From Streptomyces sp. LX-29 (lineage in GTDB: Bacteria; Actinomycetota; Actinomycetes; Streptomycetales; Streptomycetaceae), in contig NZ_CP089746.1 of the NCBI RefSeq assembly GCF_029541745.1, positions 4,783,559-4,847,558 on the forward strand: a stretch of 64,000 nt of DNA, written 5' to 3'. The notes beneath the pieces were generated by a model. That model saw only the letters and a program-made list of their open reading frames with translations. It was not told the origin of the DNA and ran no database searches. Below, in pieces: positions 42,416 through 50,484 of the stretch. The first letter of the stretch is position 1. The number at the start of each line of letters is the position of its first letter. The translations under genes were made by a program, and so were the position numbers.

Positions 42416-43726
42416 ATGTCGGGCCCGTGGTTGTTCGTCCGGCCCCGCCGCATTCGCCGCGGGGCCGCCCTGACATTGGTCTTCGCGGGCGTCCTGGCGA
42501 CCGGTGCCGCCACCGGCACCTTAACCGGCCCCGCGCAGAACGGCCGGAAGCCGTCCGCGGGTCCGGCGGCCGAGCGGCCCGCCGCGCACGCCGGCCGGTC
42601 CGCGGGCACCGGCCGGCCCGGCTCCGGGCTCAGCCCCCGGGGCGTCTCCGCCCCGCTGGACGCGTACGAGGTGGCGGCCGCCGCCGCGGCGGCCGAGCAG
42701 GACGGCAAGTCCGGCCCCGCCGCCGCGCGGGAGTACGTCAGCCGCAGCGGCGACCGCTGGGGCTCGGTCTACACCGCCCGCGAGTACCAGGGGCTCCTCC
42801 AGCACCTGGACGGGCGTTACGTGGGCGTGGGGCTGGCCGCGCGGCGCGGTGCCGACGGCCGGATCGAGGTCGATCGGGTCCAGCCCGGTTCCCCGGCGGC
42901 CCGGGCCGGCCTGCGCGCCGGCGACCGGATCCGCACCGTCGACGGCACCCGGGCCACCGGCCGCCCGGTCACCGAGGTGGTCGCCCGGCTGCGCGGCGAC
43001 GGCGACCGTGCCGCCGGCCGGCCGGACCGGGGAGCCGGTACCCCGGTCGTGCTCGGCCTGGAGCGCGGCGAGCGTCGCTGGTCGCAGACGCTGCGCCGGG
43101 CGCGGCTGAGCACCGAGTCGGTGACCGTCGACCGCCTCACCGGCCAGCGCCCCGGCACCACCCGGGTGCGCGTGGAGTCCTTCACCAAAGGCGCCGGCGC
43201 GGAGGTGCGCCGCGCGGTGCGCGACACCCCGCGCGGCGACGGCATCCTGCTCGACCTGCGCGGCAACTCCGGCGGCCTGGTCACCGAGGCCGTCGACGCC
43301 GCCTCCGCCTTCCTGGACGGCGGCCTGGTCGCCACATACGACGTCCGGGGCGCCCAGCACGCGCTCAACGCCGAGCCCGGCGGCGACACCCGCACCCCCG
43401 TCGTGGTGCTGGTCGACGGCGGCACCATGAGCGCCGCCGAGCTGCTCGCCGGGGCGCTCCAGGACCGCCGCCGCGCGGTCGTCGTCGGCAGCCGGACCTT
43501 CGGCAAGGGCTCGGTCCAGATGCCCAGCGAACTGCCCGACGGCTCGGTCGCGGAGCTGACCGTCGGCCACTACACGACGCCCTCCGGGCGCAGCGTGGAC
43601 GGCACCGGCATCACCCCGGACCTGAAGGTCGGCGGCCGGGGCGCGGGCGGGGACGGGTCCACCGGGGCGGACGAGGCGGAGCGGCGGGCGCGCACGGTAT
43701 TGAGTGGCCTCGGTACCCGGTCCTAG
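42416..43726 (+). CDS. S41-family C-terminal processing peptidase with PDZ domain
   Basis: A 436-residue secreted or membrane-anchored serine protease. A hydrophobic signal or anchor (GAALTLVFAGVLATGAATGTL) lies at residues about 18-38, and a PDZ domain at about 130-215 (GVGLAARRGADGRIEVDRV, SPAARAGLRAGDRI). The S41 catalytic domain carries the nucleophile Ser in GGTMSAAELLAGAL and the Lys in TFGKGSVQMP. It cleaves C-termini of exported substrates outside the membrane. No Shine-Dalgarno sequence precedes the ATG; TAGACT at 42403-42408 lies 7 bases upstream, which suggests a leaderless mRNA. It sits between ftsX and smpB, as in other Streptomyces. Confidence 0.93.
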   Translation: MSGPWLFVRPRRIRRGAALTLVFAGVLATGAATGTLTGPAQNGRKPSAGPAAERPAAHAGRSAGTGRPGSGLSPRGVSAPLDAYEVAAAAAAAEQDGKSGPAAAREYVSRSGDRWGSVYTAREYQGLLQHLDGRYVGVGLAARRGADGRIEVDRVQPGSPAARAGLRAGDRIRTVDGTRATGRPVTEVVARLRGDGDRAAGRPDRGAGTPVVLGLERGERRWSQTLRRARLSTESVTVDRLTGQRPGTTRVRVESFTKGAGAEVRRAVRDTPRGDGILLDLRGNSGGLVTEAVDAASAFLDGGLVATYDVRGAQHALNAEPGGDTRTPVVVLVDGGTMSAAELLAGALQDRRRAVVVGSRTFGKGSVQMPSELPDGSVAELTVGHYTTPSGRSVDGTGITPDLKVGGRGAGGDGSTGADEAERRARTVLSGLGTRS

Positions 43727-43744
43727 TGCGAGAATGACCGTGCT

Positions 43745-44224
43745 ATGGCTAAAGAGACGGGTCGCAAACTGATCGCGCAGAACAAGAAGGCGCGGCACGA
43801 CTACCACATCCTCGACACCTACGAGTGCGGGCTGGTGCTCACCGGCACCGAGGTGAAGTCGCTGCGCCAGGGCCGCGCCTCGCTGGTCGACGGCTTCGCG
43901 CAGCTCGACGGCGGAGAGGCGTGGCTGCACAACGTGCACATCCCCGAGTACAGCCAGGGGACGTGGACCAACCACAGCGCCCGGCGGAAGCGGAAGATGC
44001 TTCTCCACCGGGCCGAGATCGACAAGTTGCTGGTCAAGACCCAGGAGACCGGCCACACGCTGGTCCCCCTGGCGCTGTACTTCAAGGACGGCCGGGCCAA
44101 GGTCGAGATCGCGCTGGCCAAGGGTAAGAAGGAGTTCGACAAGCGGCAGACGCTGCGCGAGAAGCAGGACCGCCGCGAGGCGGACCGGGCGATCTCGGCC
44201 GCGCGCCGCCGGCAGCGGGCGTAA
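43745..44224 (+). CDS. smpB: SsrA-binding protein SmpB
   Basis: A 159-residue RNA-binding protein that delivers tmRNA to stalled ribosomes for trans-translation. It begins MAKETGRKLIAQNKKARHDY and shows the SmpB signatures ILDTYECGLVLTGTEVKSLR and HIPEYSQGTW. The basic C-terminal tail (KRQTLREKQDRREADRA) becomes helical in the mRNA channel. The gene lies 18 bases after the protease gene and 133 bases before its RNA partner ssrA, the conserved bacterial arrangement. Confidence 0.97.
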   Translation: MAKETGRKLIAQNKKARHDYHILDTYECGLVLTGTEVKSLRQGRASLVDGFAQLDGGEAWLHNVHIPEYSQGTWTNHSARRKRKMLLHRAEIDKLLVKTQETGHTLVPLALYFKDGRAKVEIALAKGKKEFDKRQTLREKQDRREADRAISAARRRQRA

Positions 44225-44357
44225 CGGACCGTGACCGGGCACGGGTCGGGATCCCGCCGACCCGGCGGAATAATGTGGCCGCCTCGTACGCTGATCCCGT
44301 ACGATGGCAAGTGCACCAGGGGGTAAGACCCGGGTGCGCACCTTGAAAAATCAACAT

Positions 44358-44724
44358 GGGGATGATCGGTTTCGACAGCGGCTGTCGAAGCAGGGGAAGC
44401 GAGCCGAGGAAGCGGCAATGATCTCGTAAACCATATGTCGCAACCAATAATCGCCAACACCAAGCGCGATTCCTTCGCCCTCGCTGCCTAAGTAGCGACT
44501 TGCGAAGTGTCAGCCCGGGGCTGTTCCCGACCCGGATCCTGGCATCAGCTAGGGAACTAAACCTCTAGACCCGGTCACGGGGTGTAGAGGGAAATCAAAC
44601 AGTGACTGAGCCCGTCGGAGACTTGTCCGCGTGATCTCCGGGGCCGAGAAAATCGCAGCGGACTGCGCTCGGAGAAGCCCTGGTTCCGCACCGTTGGACG
44701 CGGGTTCGATTCCCGCCATCTCCA
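44358..44724 (+). ncRNA. ssrA: tmRNA (transfer-messenger RNA)
   Basis: Rescues ribosomes stalled on broken mRNAs and tags the peptide for proteolysis. The 5' end GGGGATG pairs with CATCTCC at 44717-44723 (one G-U) to form the acceptor stem, followed by the T-arm GGGTTCGATTCCC at 44702-44714. The discriminator is A44724; CCA is not encoded and must be added. The tag frame runs from GCC at 44453 to TAA at 44489-44491 and encodes ANTKRDSFALAA, ending in the ALAA degron recognised by ClpXP-type proteases. Internal stems flanking the tag give pseudoknots as in other tmRNAs. Ends were set by acceptor-stem pairing. Confidence 0.97.
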
Positions 44725-44780
44725 CGGACGGATGGGCGGCGCTGCTCGCAGAAAGCGCGAGCTGCGTCCGACCGTCGTAT

Positions 44781-44802
44781 CTCTGGGGGCATGCCCCCAG
44801 AG
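44781..44802. repeat. Perfect 22-bp palindrome downstream of ssrA
   Basis: CTCTGGGGGCA and its exact complement abut with no loop at 44781-44802. It lies about 57 bases after ssrA and 20 bases before the main terminator. It could form a cruciform, a protein-binding dyad or a first-stage terminator. Confidence 0.8.
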
Positions 44803-44821
44803 CCCGTCATCCCATGTGAGG

Positions 44822-44865
44822 CGAAGGCCCCGCATGTCCTGTCCGCAGGATGCGCGGGGCCTTCG
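44822..44865 (+). terminator. Terminator of the smpB-ssrA region
   Basis: CGAAGGCCCCGC (44822-44833) pairs perfectly with GCGGGGCCTTCG (44854-44865); inner bases GTCCT/AGGAT-type pairing continue the stem. A 12-bp GC stem with a further inner helix is a strong structure. Confidence 0.9.
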
Positions 44866-44886
44866 TCGTGTCGCGCGCCTTTCGTG

Positions 44887-44960
44887 GGTGCGCCTTCATA
44901 CCCCTTCATACGTGCGCGTTCATACGTGCGCCTTCGTACATGTGCCTTCGTACGTGCGCC
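44887..44960. repeat. Tandem ~14-bp repeat between ssrA and the carboxypeptidase gene
   Basis: About five units of the type GTGCGCCTTCATAC or GTGCGCCTTCGTAC run head to tail with drift. It is noncoding; the following 100 bases up to the ATG at 45065 show no convincing gene. Confidence 0.75.
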
Positions 44961-45064
44961 GTCGTGCGCCGCCGGCGCCGCGGCCGTCTGTCGGCGTGAC
45001 TCGCGCGCCGTCGTGCGCCGCGGCCGCCTGTTGGCGGGAGGCCCCGTGCGGGATCCTCACGGCC

Positions 45065-46849
45065 ATGACGAGTTCCGTGACGCGACGAGTGGCACGACCC
45101 GTGAGCGGCCCTGGGACACGAGCGACGCGGGTGCCACCCGCGCGGGTGGCGCGGGTGGCGCGCCCCGGGCGGGCCTGGATCTGGCCGGTGGTGCTGGGCC
45201 TGGGCGCCACGCTCACCTGGAGCGCCCCGGCGACCGCCGGGGCGGACGCGGGTCCGCCCCAGCCCGCCGGTCTGAATGTGGCCCCCGCCGGTCTGAACGG
45301 GGCCCCCGCTGGTCTGAATGGGGCCCACGCCGGCCTCAAGGGGGCCCCTGTCGGTCTGCATGAGGCCCCCGCCGGCCTCAAGGAGGCCATCGACGAGATC
45401 CTCACCGACCCGCGGCTGGCGGGCGGGGCCGCGAGCGTGGTGGTGGCCGATGCCGCGGGAGGCGAGGTGCTGTACGAGCACCGGCCCACGGACCGGCTGC
45501 TGCCGGCCTCCAACACCAAGCTGATCACCTCGGCCGCGGCCATGGAGCTGCTGGGGCCCGGCTACCGCTTCCGCACCGACGTCCTCACCGAGGGCCGGCA
45601 GACCGGCCCGGTCCTCGACGGCGACCTCTATCTGCGCGGCGGCGGCGATCCGACGATGCTCGCCAAGGACTACGACGCGCTGGCGAAGAAGATCGCCGAC
45701 ACGGGCGTCCGGAAGGTCACCGGGCGGCTGGTCGCCGACGACACCCGGTTCGACGCCGAACGCCTCGGCCGGTCCTGGGCGGCCGACGACGAGTCCGCGT
45801 ACTACGCGGCGCAGATCTCACCGCTGAGCGTCGCGCCCGACACCGACTACGACGCCGGCAGCCTCATCGTCGAGACCCGCCCGGGCGCGTCGGCGGGCGA
45901 CCGGGTCACGGTGACCCCGGTGCCCGGCACCGGCTACGTACGGATCGACAACCGCGCCACCACGGCGGCCCGTGGCGCCCCGACCACGCTCTCCGTCCAG
46001 CGGCGACACGGCGGCAACACCCTCACGGTGACCGGGGCCGTCCCGGTCGGCGCCGCGCCCGTACGGCAGTGGATCAGCGTCTGGGAGCCCACCGGCCACG
46101 CCGCCGCGGTCTTCGCCGACGCGCTCAAGCGGCACGGCGTGCACCTCGCCGGCCCCACCCGGCTGGGCCTGCCCACCCCGTCCGGGGCGAGGCCGCTGGC
46201 CGTGCACCGCTCCATGCCGCTGAAGAAGCTGCTGGTGCCCTTCATGAAGCTCTCCAACAACATCCACGCCGAGGTCCTGACGAAGACCCTCGGCTACGAG
46301 GCGCCGGCGTCGGCGGGCCGCGGCACCTGGAGCGCGGGCCTCACCGCCATCCGCGGCTTCCTGGAGAAGGAGGGCGTGGACACCGCCACGCTGCGCCAGG
46401 CCGACGGCTCGGGCCTGTCGCGGCTGAACGCCCTCCCCGCCCGGCAGTTGGCCCGGCTCCTGGTCTCCGTACGGGACGCCGACTGGTACCCGGACTGGCA
46501 CGCCTCCCTGCCCGTCGCCTGCGCCCCGGACCGCATGGTCGGCGGCACCCTCCGCACCCGCATGTGCCGCACGCCCGCGGCGGGCAACGCCCACGCCAAG
46601 ACCGGCTCCCTGACCGGCGCCTCGGCTCTCTCCGGCTATGTGAAGGACGCCCGCGGCCGCGAGCTGGCGTTCAGCATCGTCCTGGGCGGATATCTCGCCC
46701 CGTCGGTGAAGAGCGTCGAGGACGCCATCGTGGTGACCCTGGCTTCGTCGGGCCGGGGACGGGTGACGGCGGTCCGGCCGAAGGCCATGACGGGCGGGGA
46801 GGAGTCGACGGACGTGGAGTGCTCGTGGGTGAAGGCCGGTCGGTGCTGA
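45065..46849 (+). CDS. dacB: D-Ala-D-Ala carboxypeptidase/endopeptidase (peptidase S13, PBP4/DacB type)
   Basis: A 594-residue exported low-molecular-mass penicillin-binding protein that trims peptidoglycan stem peptides. The signal sequence is basic then hydrophobic (RAWIWPVVLGLGATLTWSA) with cleavage near ATAGA. The mature N-terminus has six or seven copies of a 7-residue repeat (APAGLNG-type; about 45262-45390). The active-site motifs are SNTK in LLPASNTKLIT, SNN in MKLSNNIHAEV and KTG in HAKTGSLTGASALSG, the three motifs of the S13 family in the right order. The long insert between SxxK and SxN is typical of PBP4. The ribosome site is weak. It is followed within 6 bases by the convergent DUF6247-like gene. 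Confidence 0.93.
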   Translation: MTSSVTRRVARPVSGPGTRATRVPPARVARVARPGRAWIWPVVLGLGATLTWSAPATAGADAGPPQPAGLNVAPAGLNGAPAGLNGAHAGLKGAPVGLHEAPAGLKEAIDEILTDPRLAGGAASVVVADAAGGEVLYEHRPTDRLLPASNTKLITSAAAMELLGPGYRFRTDVLTEGRQTGPVLDGDLYLRGGGDPTMLAKDYDALAKKIADTGVRKVTGRLVADDTRFDAERLGRSWAADDESAYYAAQISPLSVAPDTDYDAGSLIVETRPGASAGDRVTVTPVPGTGYVRIDNRATTAARGAPTTLSVQRRHGGNTLTVTGAVPVGAAPVRQWISVWEPTGHAAAVFADALKRHGVHLAGPTRLGLPTPSGARPLAVHRSMPLKKLLVPFMKLSNNIHAEVLTKTLGYEAPASAGRGTWSAGLTAIRGFLEKEGVDTATLRQADGSGLSRLNALPARQLARLLVSVRDADWYPDWHASLPVACAPDRMVGGTLRTRMCRTPAAGNAHAKTGSLTGASALSGYVKDARGRELAFSIVLGGYLAPSVKSVEDAIVVTLASSGRGRVTAVRPKAMTGGEESTDVECSWVKAGRC

Positions 46850-46855
46850 GAAGCG

Positions 46856-47269
46856 TCACTTCCGCGGCGTCACTTCCGCGCCACCGACCTCGCTGAACGC
46901 GTCGTCGAGCATCCGCTCTATGGGGGCCACCACCACGCGCACGCCCTCACGGGCCTCGTTGACGACAGCGACGATCTCCTCCATGGAGGCGCGCCAGGCG
47001 GGGCTGTCCTTGTCGAGCGTGTTGACCGTGTGGACGGCTTCGCCGCGCCGGGCGGCCAGGTCGGGGCGTCGTTCGATCTCGACCTCGGCCGCCCAGATCG
47101 TCAGCCATTGGCGGATGGGGGCTACGTCGTTGTGCTCGGCGGCCAGGGAGAATGCTTCGCTCTTCTGTCGCTCCATCTCGACCACCCGGTGCGGTGCGAC
47201 GCGAGCGAGCGCGGTGAACAAGCCGTGGGGCGTGTATGCCGGCTGTGGCTCGGCAGGCTGCGTGCTCAC
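46856..47269 (-). CDS. DUF6247-like protein (orphan)
   Basis: A 137-residue, mostly helical, charged protein from the GTG at 47269 with GGGAG 9 bases upstream. It begins MSTQPAEPQPAYTPHGLFTA and contains RQWLTIWAAEVEIERRPDLAA, resembling from memory the DUF6247 family of small Streptomyces proteins. It has no signal peptide and no membrane segment. A related short protein at 51824 has a toxin-like partner; here no partner gene is visible on either side, as the neighbours are a carboxypeptidase (convergent) and an MFS gene (same strand, upstream). Function unknown, possibly a regulator or antitoxin-type protein that has lost or never had a partner. Confidence 0.75.
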   Translation of the reverse strand: MSTQPAEPQPAYTPHGLFTALARVAPHRVVEMERQKSEAFSLAAEHNDVAPIRQWLTIWAAEVEIERRPDLAARRGEAVHTVNTLDKDSPAWRASMEEIVAVVNEAREGVRVVVAPIERMLDDAFSEVGGAEVTPRK

Positions 47270-47372
47270 GAACGGCTACTCCCTGGGGTTGGGAACGGCT
47301 CCTTGGGGCTGGAAGGCGTCCGCTTGCACCGTACTGATCCACACTGGCCGCGTCCGCCGAACCTGGACTCGG

Positions 47373-48659
47373 TCACCCCCGCAGCCGCCGGGCCCCCGCC
47401 ACGGCCGCCGCCAGGGCGAGGGCGGCGGCGATGGCGGGGGTCGCGTAGCCGTTGGTCGGGCCGAAGTGCTCGACGCTCCAGCCGCCGGCGGCGGCGCCCG
47501 CGGAGATGCCGATGAGGAGGCCGGTGTAGGTGGTCGTGATGGACTCGGTGAGCCGGGCGGCGGGGGTGAGGCGCTGGACGAGGGTCATGCCGTTGATCAT
47601 CGTGGGGGCGGTGGCCATGCCGGCGAGGACGAGGCATACGGCAAGGCTGCCGAGGCCGTCCGCCGCCAGCAGCGGGAGCATGGCCACCGCCATGGCCGCC
47701 ACGCCCGCGATGAAGCGGGCTGTCGCCGAGCCCCGGACCGGCAGGGCGCCGAAGACGAGGCCCGCGAGGCAGGAGCCGCCGGCCTGGAGGGCGAGGATCG
47801 CGCCGCTGGCGGAGCCGTCACCGTAGGACTCGACGGCGGCGACCGTGGCCACCTCCATGGAGCCGAAGACCGCGCCGGTCGCCAGGAAGGTTACGGCCAC
47901 CGTGCGCAGGCCGGGGTGGCGGAGCGGCGAGCGGTCTTTGTCATCCGTACGGGGCTCACGGGGGTGGGGCGCCGGCTCGGTGGCGCGCTGGGTAGCGAAG
48001 AGCAGAGTGCCGAGGACGAGCAGCGCGGTCGCCGTGAGCAACCCCGCCTCGGGGAACGCCGCCGTGCACAGCACCATCGCCAACGCCGGCCCCAGCATGA
48101 AGCAGAGCTCGTCCACGACCTGCTCGAAGGAGGTGGCGGTGTGCCGGGCCGCCGCGTCGTCCGCGTAGATCGCCGCCCACCGCGCGCGGGTCATCGCTCC
48201 GAGACCGGGCATCCCCGAGGACCCGGCCGCGCACACGAACAGCGTCCACGCGGGGGCTTCGTAGTGCACGCACAGCAGCATCGCCGTCGCCCCGGCCGCG
48301 AAGACGGCCACGGCCGGCACCGCCACCTTCGCCTGCCCGTGCCGGTCGACCAGCCGTCCGAGGAGGGGCTGGGCCGCCGCCGTGACCGCGATGCCGGCCG
48401 CGGAGACGGCCCCCGCGAGGGCGTACGAGTCGCGAGTCAGGGCGATCATCAGCACCATGCTGACCCCGAGCATCGACCCCGGCAGCCGGCCGAGGAGCCC
48501 CGCGAGGGTGAAGGCGAGGGAGCCCGGGGCGGTGAAGAGCCGGCGGTAGGGGGCGAGGAAGGCGACACGGGCCTGGCGCGGGCTGCGGACCGTGGGGCGG
48601 GGACGGCGGGAAGGACGGGGACGGGGGACGACGGGTCGGGAGGCCAGGAAGAGGATCAC
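47373..48659 (-). CDS. MFS transporter
   Basis: A 428-residue major facilitator protein with about 12 hydrophobic segments. The N-terminal 30 residues are Arg/Pro-rich, so the true start may lie downstream of the GTG at 48659. MFS loop features include GRLVDRHGQAKV after helix 2 and ARWAAIYADDAAARHTA in the central part. A charged central loop (PHPREPRTDDKDRSP) divides the two halves. It diverges from a LysR regulator across 83 bases that contain a dyad, so it is the likely regulated target. The substrate is unknown; export of a small molecule is most likely. Confidence 0.88.
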   Translation of the reverse strand: MILFLASRPVVPRPRPSRRPRPTVRSPRQARVAFLAPYRRLFTAPGSLAFTLAGLLGRLPGSMLGVSMVLMIALTRDSYALAGAVSAAGIAVTAAAQPLLGRLVDRHGQAKVAVPAVAVFAAGATAMLLCVHYEAPAWTLFVCAAGSSGMPGLGAMTRARWAAIYADDAAARHTATSFEQVVDELCFMLGPALAMVLCTAAFPEAGLLTATALLVLGTLLFATQRATEPAPHPREPRTDDKDRSPLRHPGLRTVAVTFLATGAVFGSMEVATVAAVESYGDGSASGAILALQAGGSCLAGLVFGALPVRGSATARFIAGVAAMAVAMLPLLAADGLGSLAVCLVLAGMATAPTMINGMTLVQRLTPAARLTESITTTYTGLLIGISAGAAAGGWSVEHFGPTNGYATPAIAAALALAAAVAGARRLRG

Positions 48660-48692
48660 CCGTCTACGGTGGCGGCGGGGCCGATCGCCGGT

Positions 48693-48736
48693 CCAACACC
48701 TGATCGTTGGGCATTCACGCGCTCTGGTTGTAGATA
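48693..48736. promoter_or_regulatory. LysR operator dyad overlapping the lysR promoter
   Basis: CCAAC (48693-48697) and GTTGG (48706-48710) form a dyad with 8 bases between. For the LysR gene, TTGGGC (48707-48712) and TAGATA (48731-48736) are 18 bases apart, and the GTG at 48743 lies 7 bases after the -10, so the transcript is probably leaderless. The dyad touches the -35, consistent with autoregulation. Confidence 0.6.
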
Positions 48737-48742
48737 TATGCG

Positions 48743-49720
48743 GTGACCCGAGCCCGAGACATAGATCCCCGCCTGCTGCGCGCGTTCACCGCCGTCGCCG
48801 AGGAACTCCACTTCACCCGCGCGGCGGCCCGGCTCTTCGTCGCCCAGCAGGCGCTGAGCCGCGACATCCGCCGCTTGGAGCGCGAGTTGGGCGCGGACCT
48901 CTTCGTCCGCAGCACCCGCCAGGTCACCCTCACCGAGGACGGCCACCGGCTGCTCCCCCACGCCCGCCGCGTCCTGGCCTCCCACGACGAACTGGCCGCC
49001 GCCTTCGTCCGCGACGAACGCCCGCTGATCGTCGACGCGGGCGGCGCCAAGGTCGGCACGTCGTACCGACTCCTCCAGGAGACCCGCCGCCGCTTCCCCG
49101 ACCTGGAGTTCGTGGCCCGCTTCCACACCGGCCTCACCGGCGCCGCCCCCGACATCCTCTCCGGCCGCCTGGACGTCTCCTTCGGCCGCGTGGCCGGTCT
49201 CGCGCCGGAGATCCTCTCCCGCCTGGACCACTGCCCGGTCCGTTACGAGCCCATGGCCGTCCTGCTCCCGGAGGACCACCCCCTGGCAGCCCGGACGGAA
49301 ATCCCCCTGTCGTCCCTGGCCGGCGAAACCCTCTACGCGGCAGCAGGAAACCCGTCCACGGAGGAGTGGACCGACCTCGCACGGCGTCTGTTCGAGGGCC
49401 GCGGCATCCGCATGGCCGAGCCCTTTCCGGAGATCGAGGGCGAGGAGGAGTTCGTGCGGGTGGTCCGCAAGCGGGGCTGGTCGGTGCTGGCGAGCGTGGA
49501 GTTCATCGAGATGGACGGGATGGCGCTGCGCCCCATCGTCGACCCGGTGCCGCTTTCCCCGATCTCGATGGTGTGGCGGCGGGGGTTGCGGCACCGGGGG
49601 TTGGACGCGTTGCGGGGTACGGCGGGGGAGATGGGGGTGGGGGAGGGGTGGTTGAGGCGGCCTCCCGGGTCCTGGCTGCCGGAGCCGGACGAGGCGGTTG
49701 CGGCGTCTTCACGGCCGTGA
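48743..49720 (+). CDS. LysR-family transcriptional regulator
   Basis: A 325-residue LTTR. The helix-turn-helix is at residues about 5-65 (LLRAFTAVAEELHFTRAAARLFVAQQALSRDI with spacing normal for the family), then the effector domain (SFGRVAGL, YEPMAVLLPEDHPLA). It starts at a GTG at 48743 and is probably leaderless. It most likely regulates the divergent MFS gene. The 3' end of this gene, about 49549-49690, has a decayed second copy at 52526-52655, so the interval between the copies looks like an inserted or rearranged segment. The C-terminal 40 residues are Gly/Trp/Pro-rich and less conserved in appearance. Confidence 0.92.
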   Translation: MTRARDIDPRLLRAFTAVAEELHFTRAAARLFVAQQALSRDIRRLERELGADLFVRSTRQVTLTEDGHRLLPHARRVLASHDELAAAFVRDERPLIVDAGGAKVGTSYRLLQETRRRFPDLEFVARFHTGLTGAAPDILSGRLDVSFGRVAGLAPEILSRLDHCPVRYEPMAVLLPEDHPLAARTEIPLSSLAGETLYAAAGNPSTEEWTDLARRLFEGRGIRMAEPFPEIEGEEEFVRVVRKRGWSVLASVEFIEMDGMALRPIVDPVPLSPISMVWRRGLRHRGLDALRGTAGEMGVGEGWLRRPPGSWLPEPDEAVAASSRP

Positions 49721-49803
49721 GTCAGGCTCCTGCGGGCACCGCACCGGCTGCTCCGCCCCCAACGGGATGCGAGCGACGCCGGGATCATGATCGCACCATG
49801 GAG

Positions 49804-49835
49804 CCGCCCGCCTCTGGGGGGTGAGAGGCGGGCGG
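49804..49835. terminator. Bidirectional terminator hairpin
   Basis: CCGCCCGCCTC (49804-49814) pairs with GAGGCGGGCGG (49825-49835) around a 10-base loop. It lies between the LysR gene (+) and the three-gene operon (-), which converge here. Confidence 0.8.
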
Positions 49836-49849
49836 CGGTCTGTCGGGGC

Positions 49850-50116
49850 TTACGGCCAGCGGACCACCGGTCCTTGGCTCGGTTGACGACAGTCGGGCGC
49901 GTCCCACGGCGGTCGCCGCCCGGCCAGAGCGTGACACAGGCCGGCGTGCAGGTGCTCGGCTTCTGTGACGGTCAACCGCAGCGAGGCGACGGCGATGTGC
50001 TGGCCGCTCCTGCTGATCTGAAGCGAGAGCGCGAGTTCCCCATCGGCCGTCCAGCTATAACGCCGCTCGGGTACGGGGCTGATCAGCCACGGTGTGATGG
50101 CGCGTGCCGGGGTCAT
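49850..50116 (-). CDS. Small hypothetical protein, last gene of an overlapping trio
   Basis: An 88-residue protein from the ATG at 50116 (MTPARAITPWLISPVPERRY), which overlaps the stop of the upstream gene as ATGA, so it is translationally coupled. Alternating hydrophobic strands (ELALSLQISRSGQHIAVASLRLTV) suggest a small beta-sheet protein followed by a helix and a Pro-rich tail. There is no signal peptide or cysteine motif. Family not recognised. The trio layout recalls accessory operons of Streptomyces integrative elements. Confidence 0.7.
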   Translation of the reverse strand: MTPARAITPWLISPVPERRYSWTADGELALSLQISRSGQHIAVASLRLTVTEAEHLHAGLCHALAGRRPPWDAPDCRQPSQGPVVRWP

Positions 50117-50484
50117 TGCCACGCCCCCGGTTCGAAGCGGTACGGGCGCGTGATGATCTCCCGGTAGGCGACGTGGCTCGTGTTGGCCTTCAGATGCGTC
50201 ACCGCCCACGCCGTACCGTCCTCACCGCTGGAGAACGGTCCGCTGAAGTCTCCGCACTCCGCGCACTGCATCGTGAACGAGTGCGGCTCCGCGTCCGGCC
50301 GCCGATCCGGCTGGATGGTGTAGTCCCGGAACCGGTAGACAGAGCGCCGCACCGGCCCCCGCGCTCCCAGATGCGCACGGATCTGCGCGGCCAGGTCATC
50401 CCCGCGCCGCCCCAACTCCGCCAGCGTCGGGTCATCCTTGCCGCCGCGCCCCAGATCGGGCGCTGAAGGTGTCTGCTCGCTCAC
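50113..50484 (-). CDS. Small CxxC protein, middle gene of the trio (DUF7848-like)
   Basis: A 123-residue protein from the GTG at 50484 with ribosome site GGAGGTGG. The N-terminal half is polar and helical. The C-terminal half begins SVYRFRDYTIQPD, contains a CAEC pair (FTMQCAECGDFSG) and ends in HLKANTSHVAYREIITRPYR, which looks like a small zinc-binding or nucleic-acid-associated fold. It resembles, from memory, the DUF7848 proteins found next to small Streptomyces regulatory genes. Its start overlaps the stop of the first gene as GTGA and its stop overlaps the third gene, so all three should be made together. Confidence 0.72.
   Translation of the reverse strand: MSEQTPSAPDLGRGGKDDPTLAELGRRGDDLAAQIRAHLGARGPVRRSVYRFRDYTIQPDRRPDAEPHSFTMQCAECGDFSGPFSSGEDGTAWAVTHLKANTSHVAYREIITRPYRFEPGAWQ

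Noticed and set aside
44341..44357. TTGAAA just before ssrA as its -35
   Set aside because: It is too close to the tmRNA 5' end to serve as a -35; the true promoter should lie further upstream.
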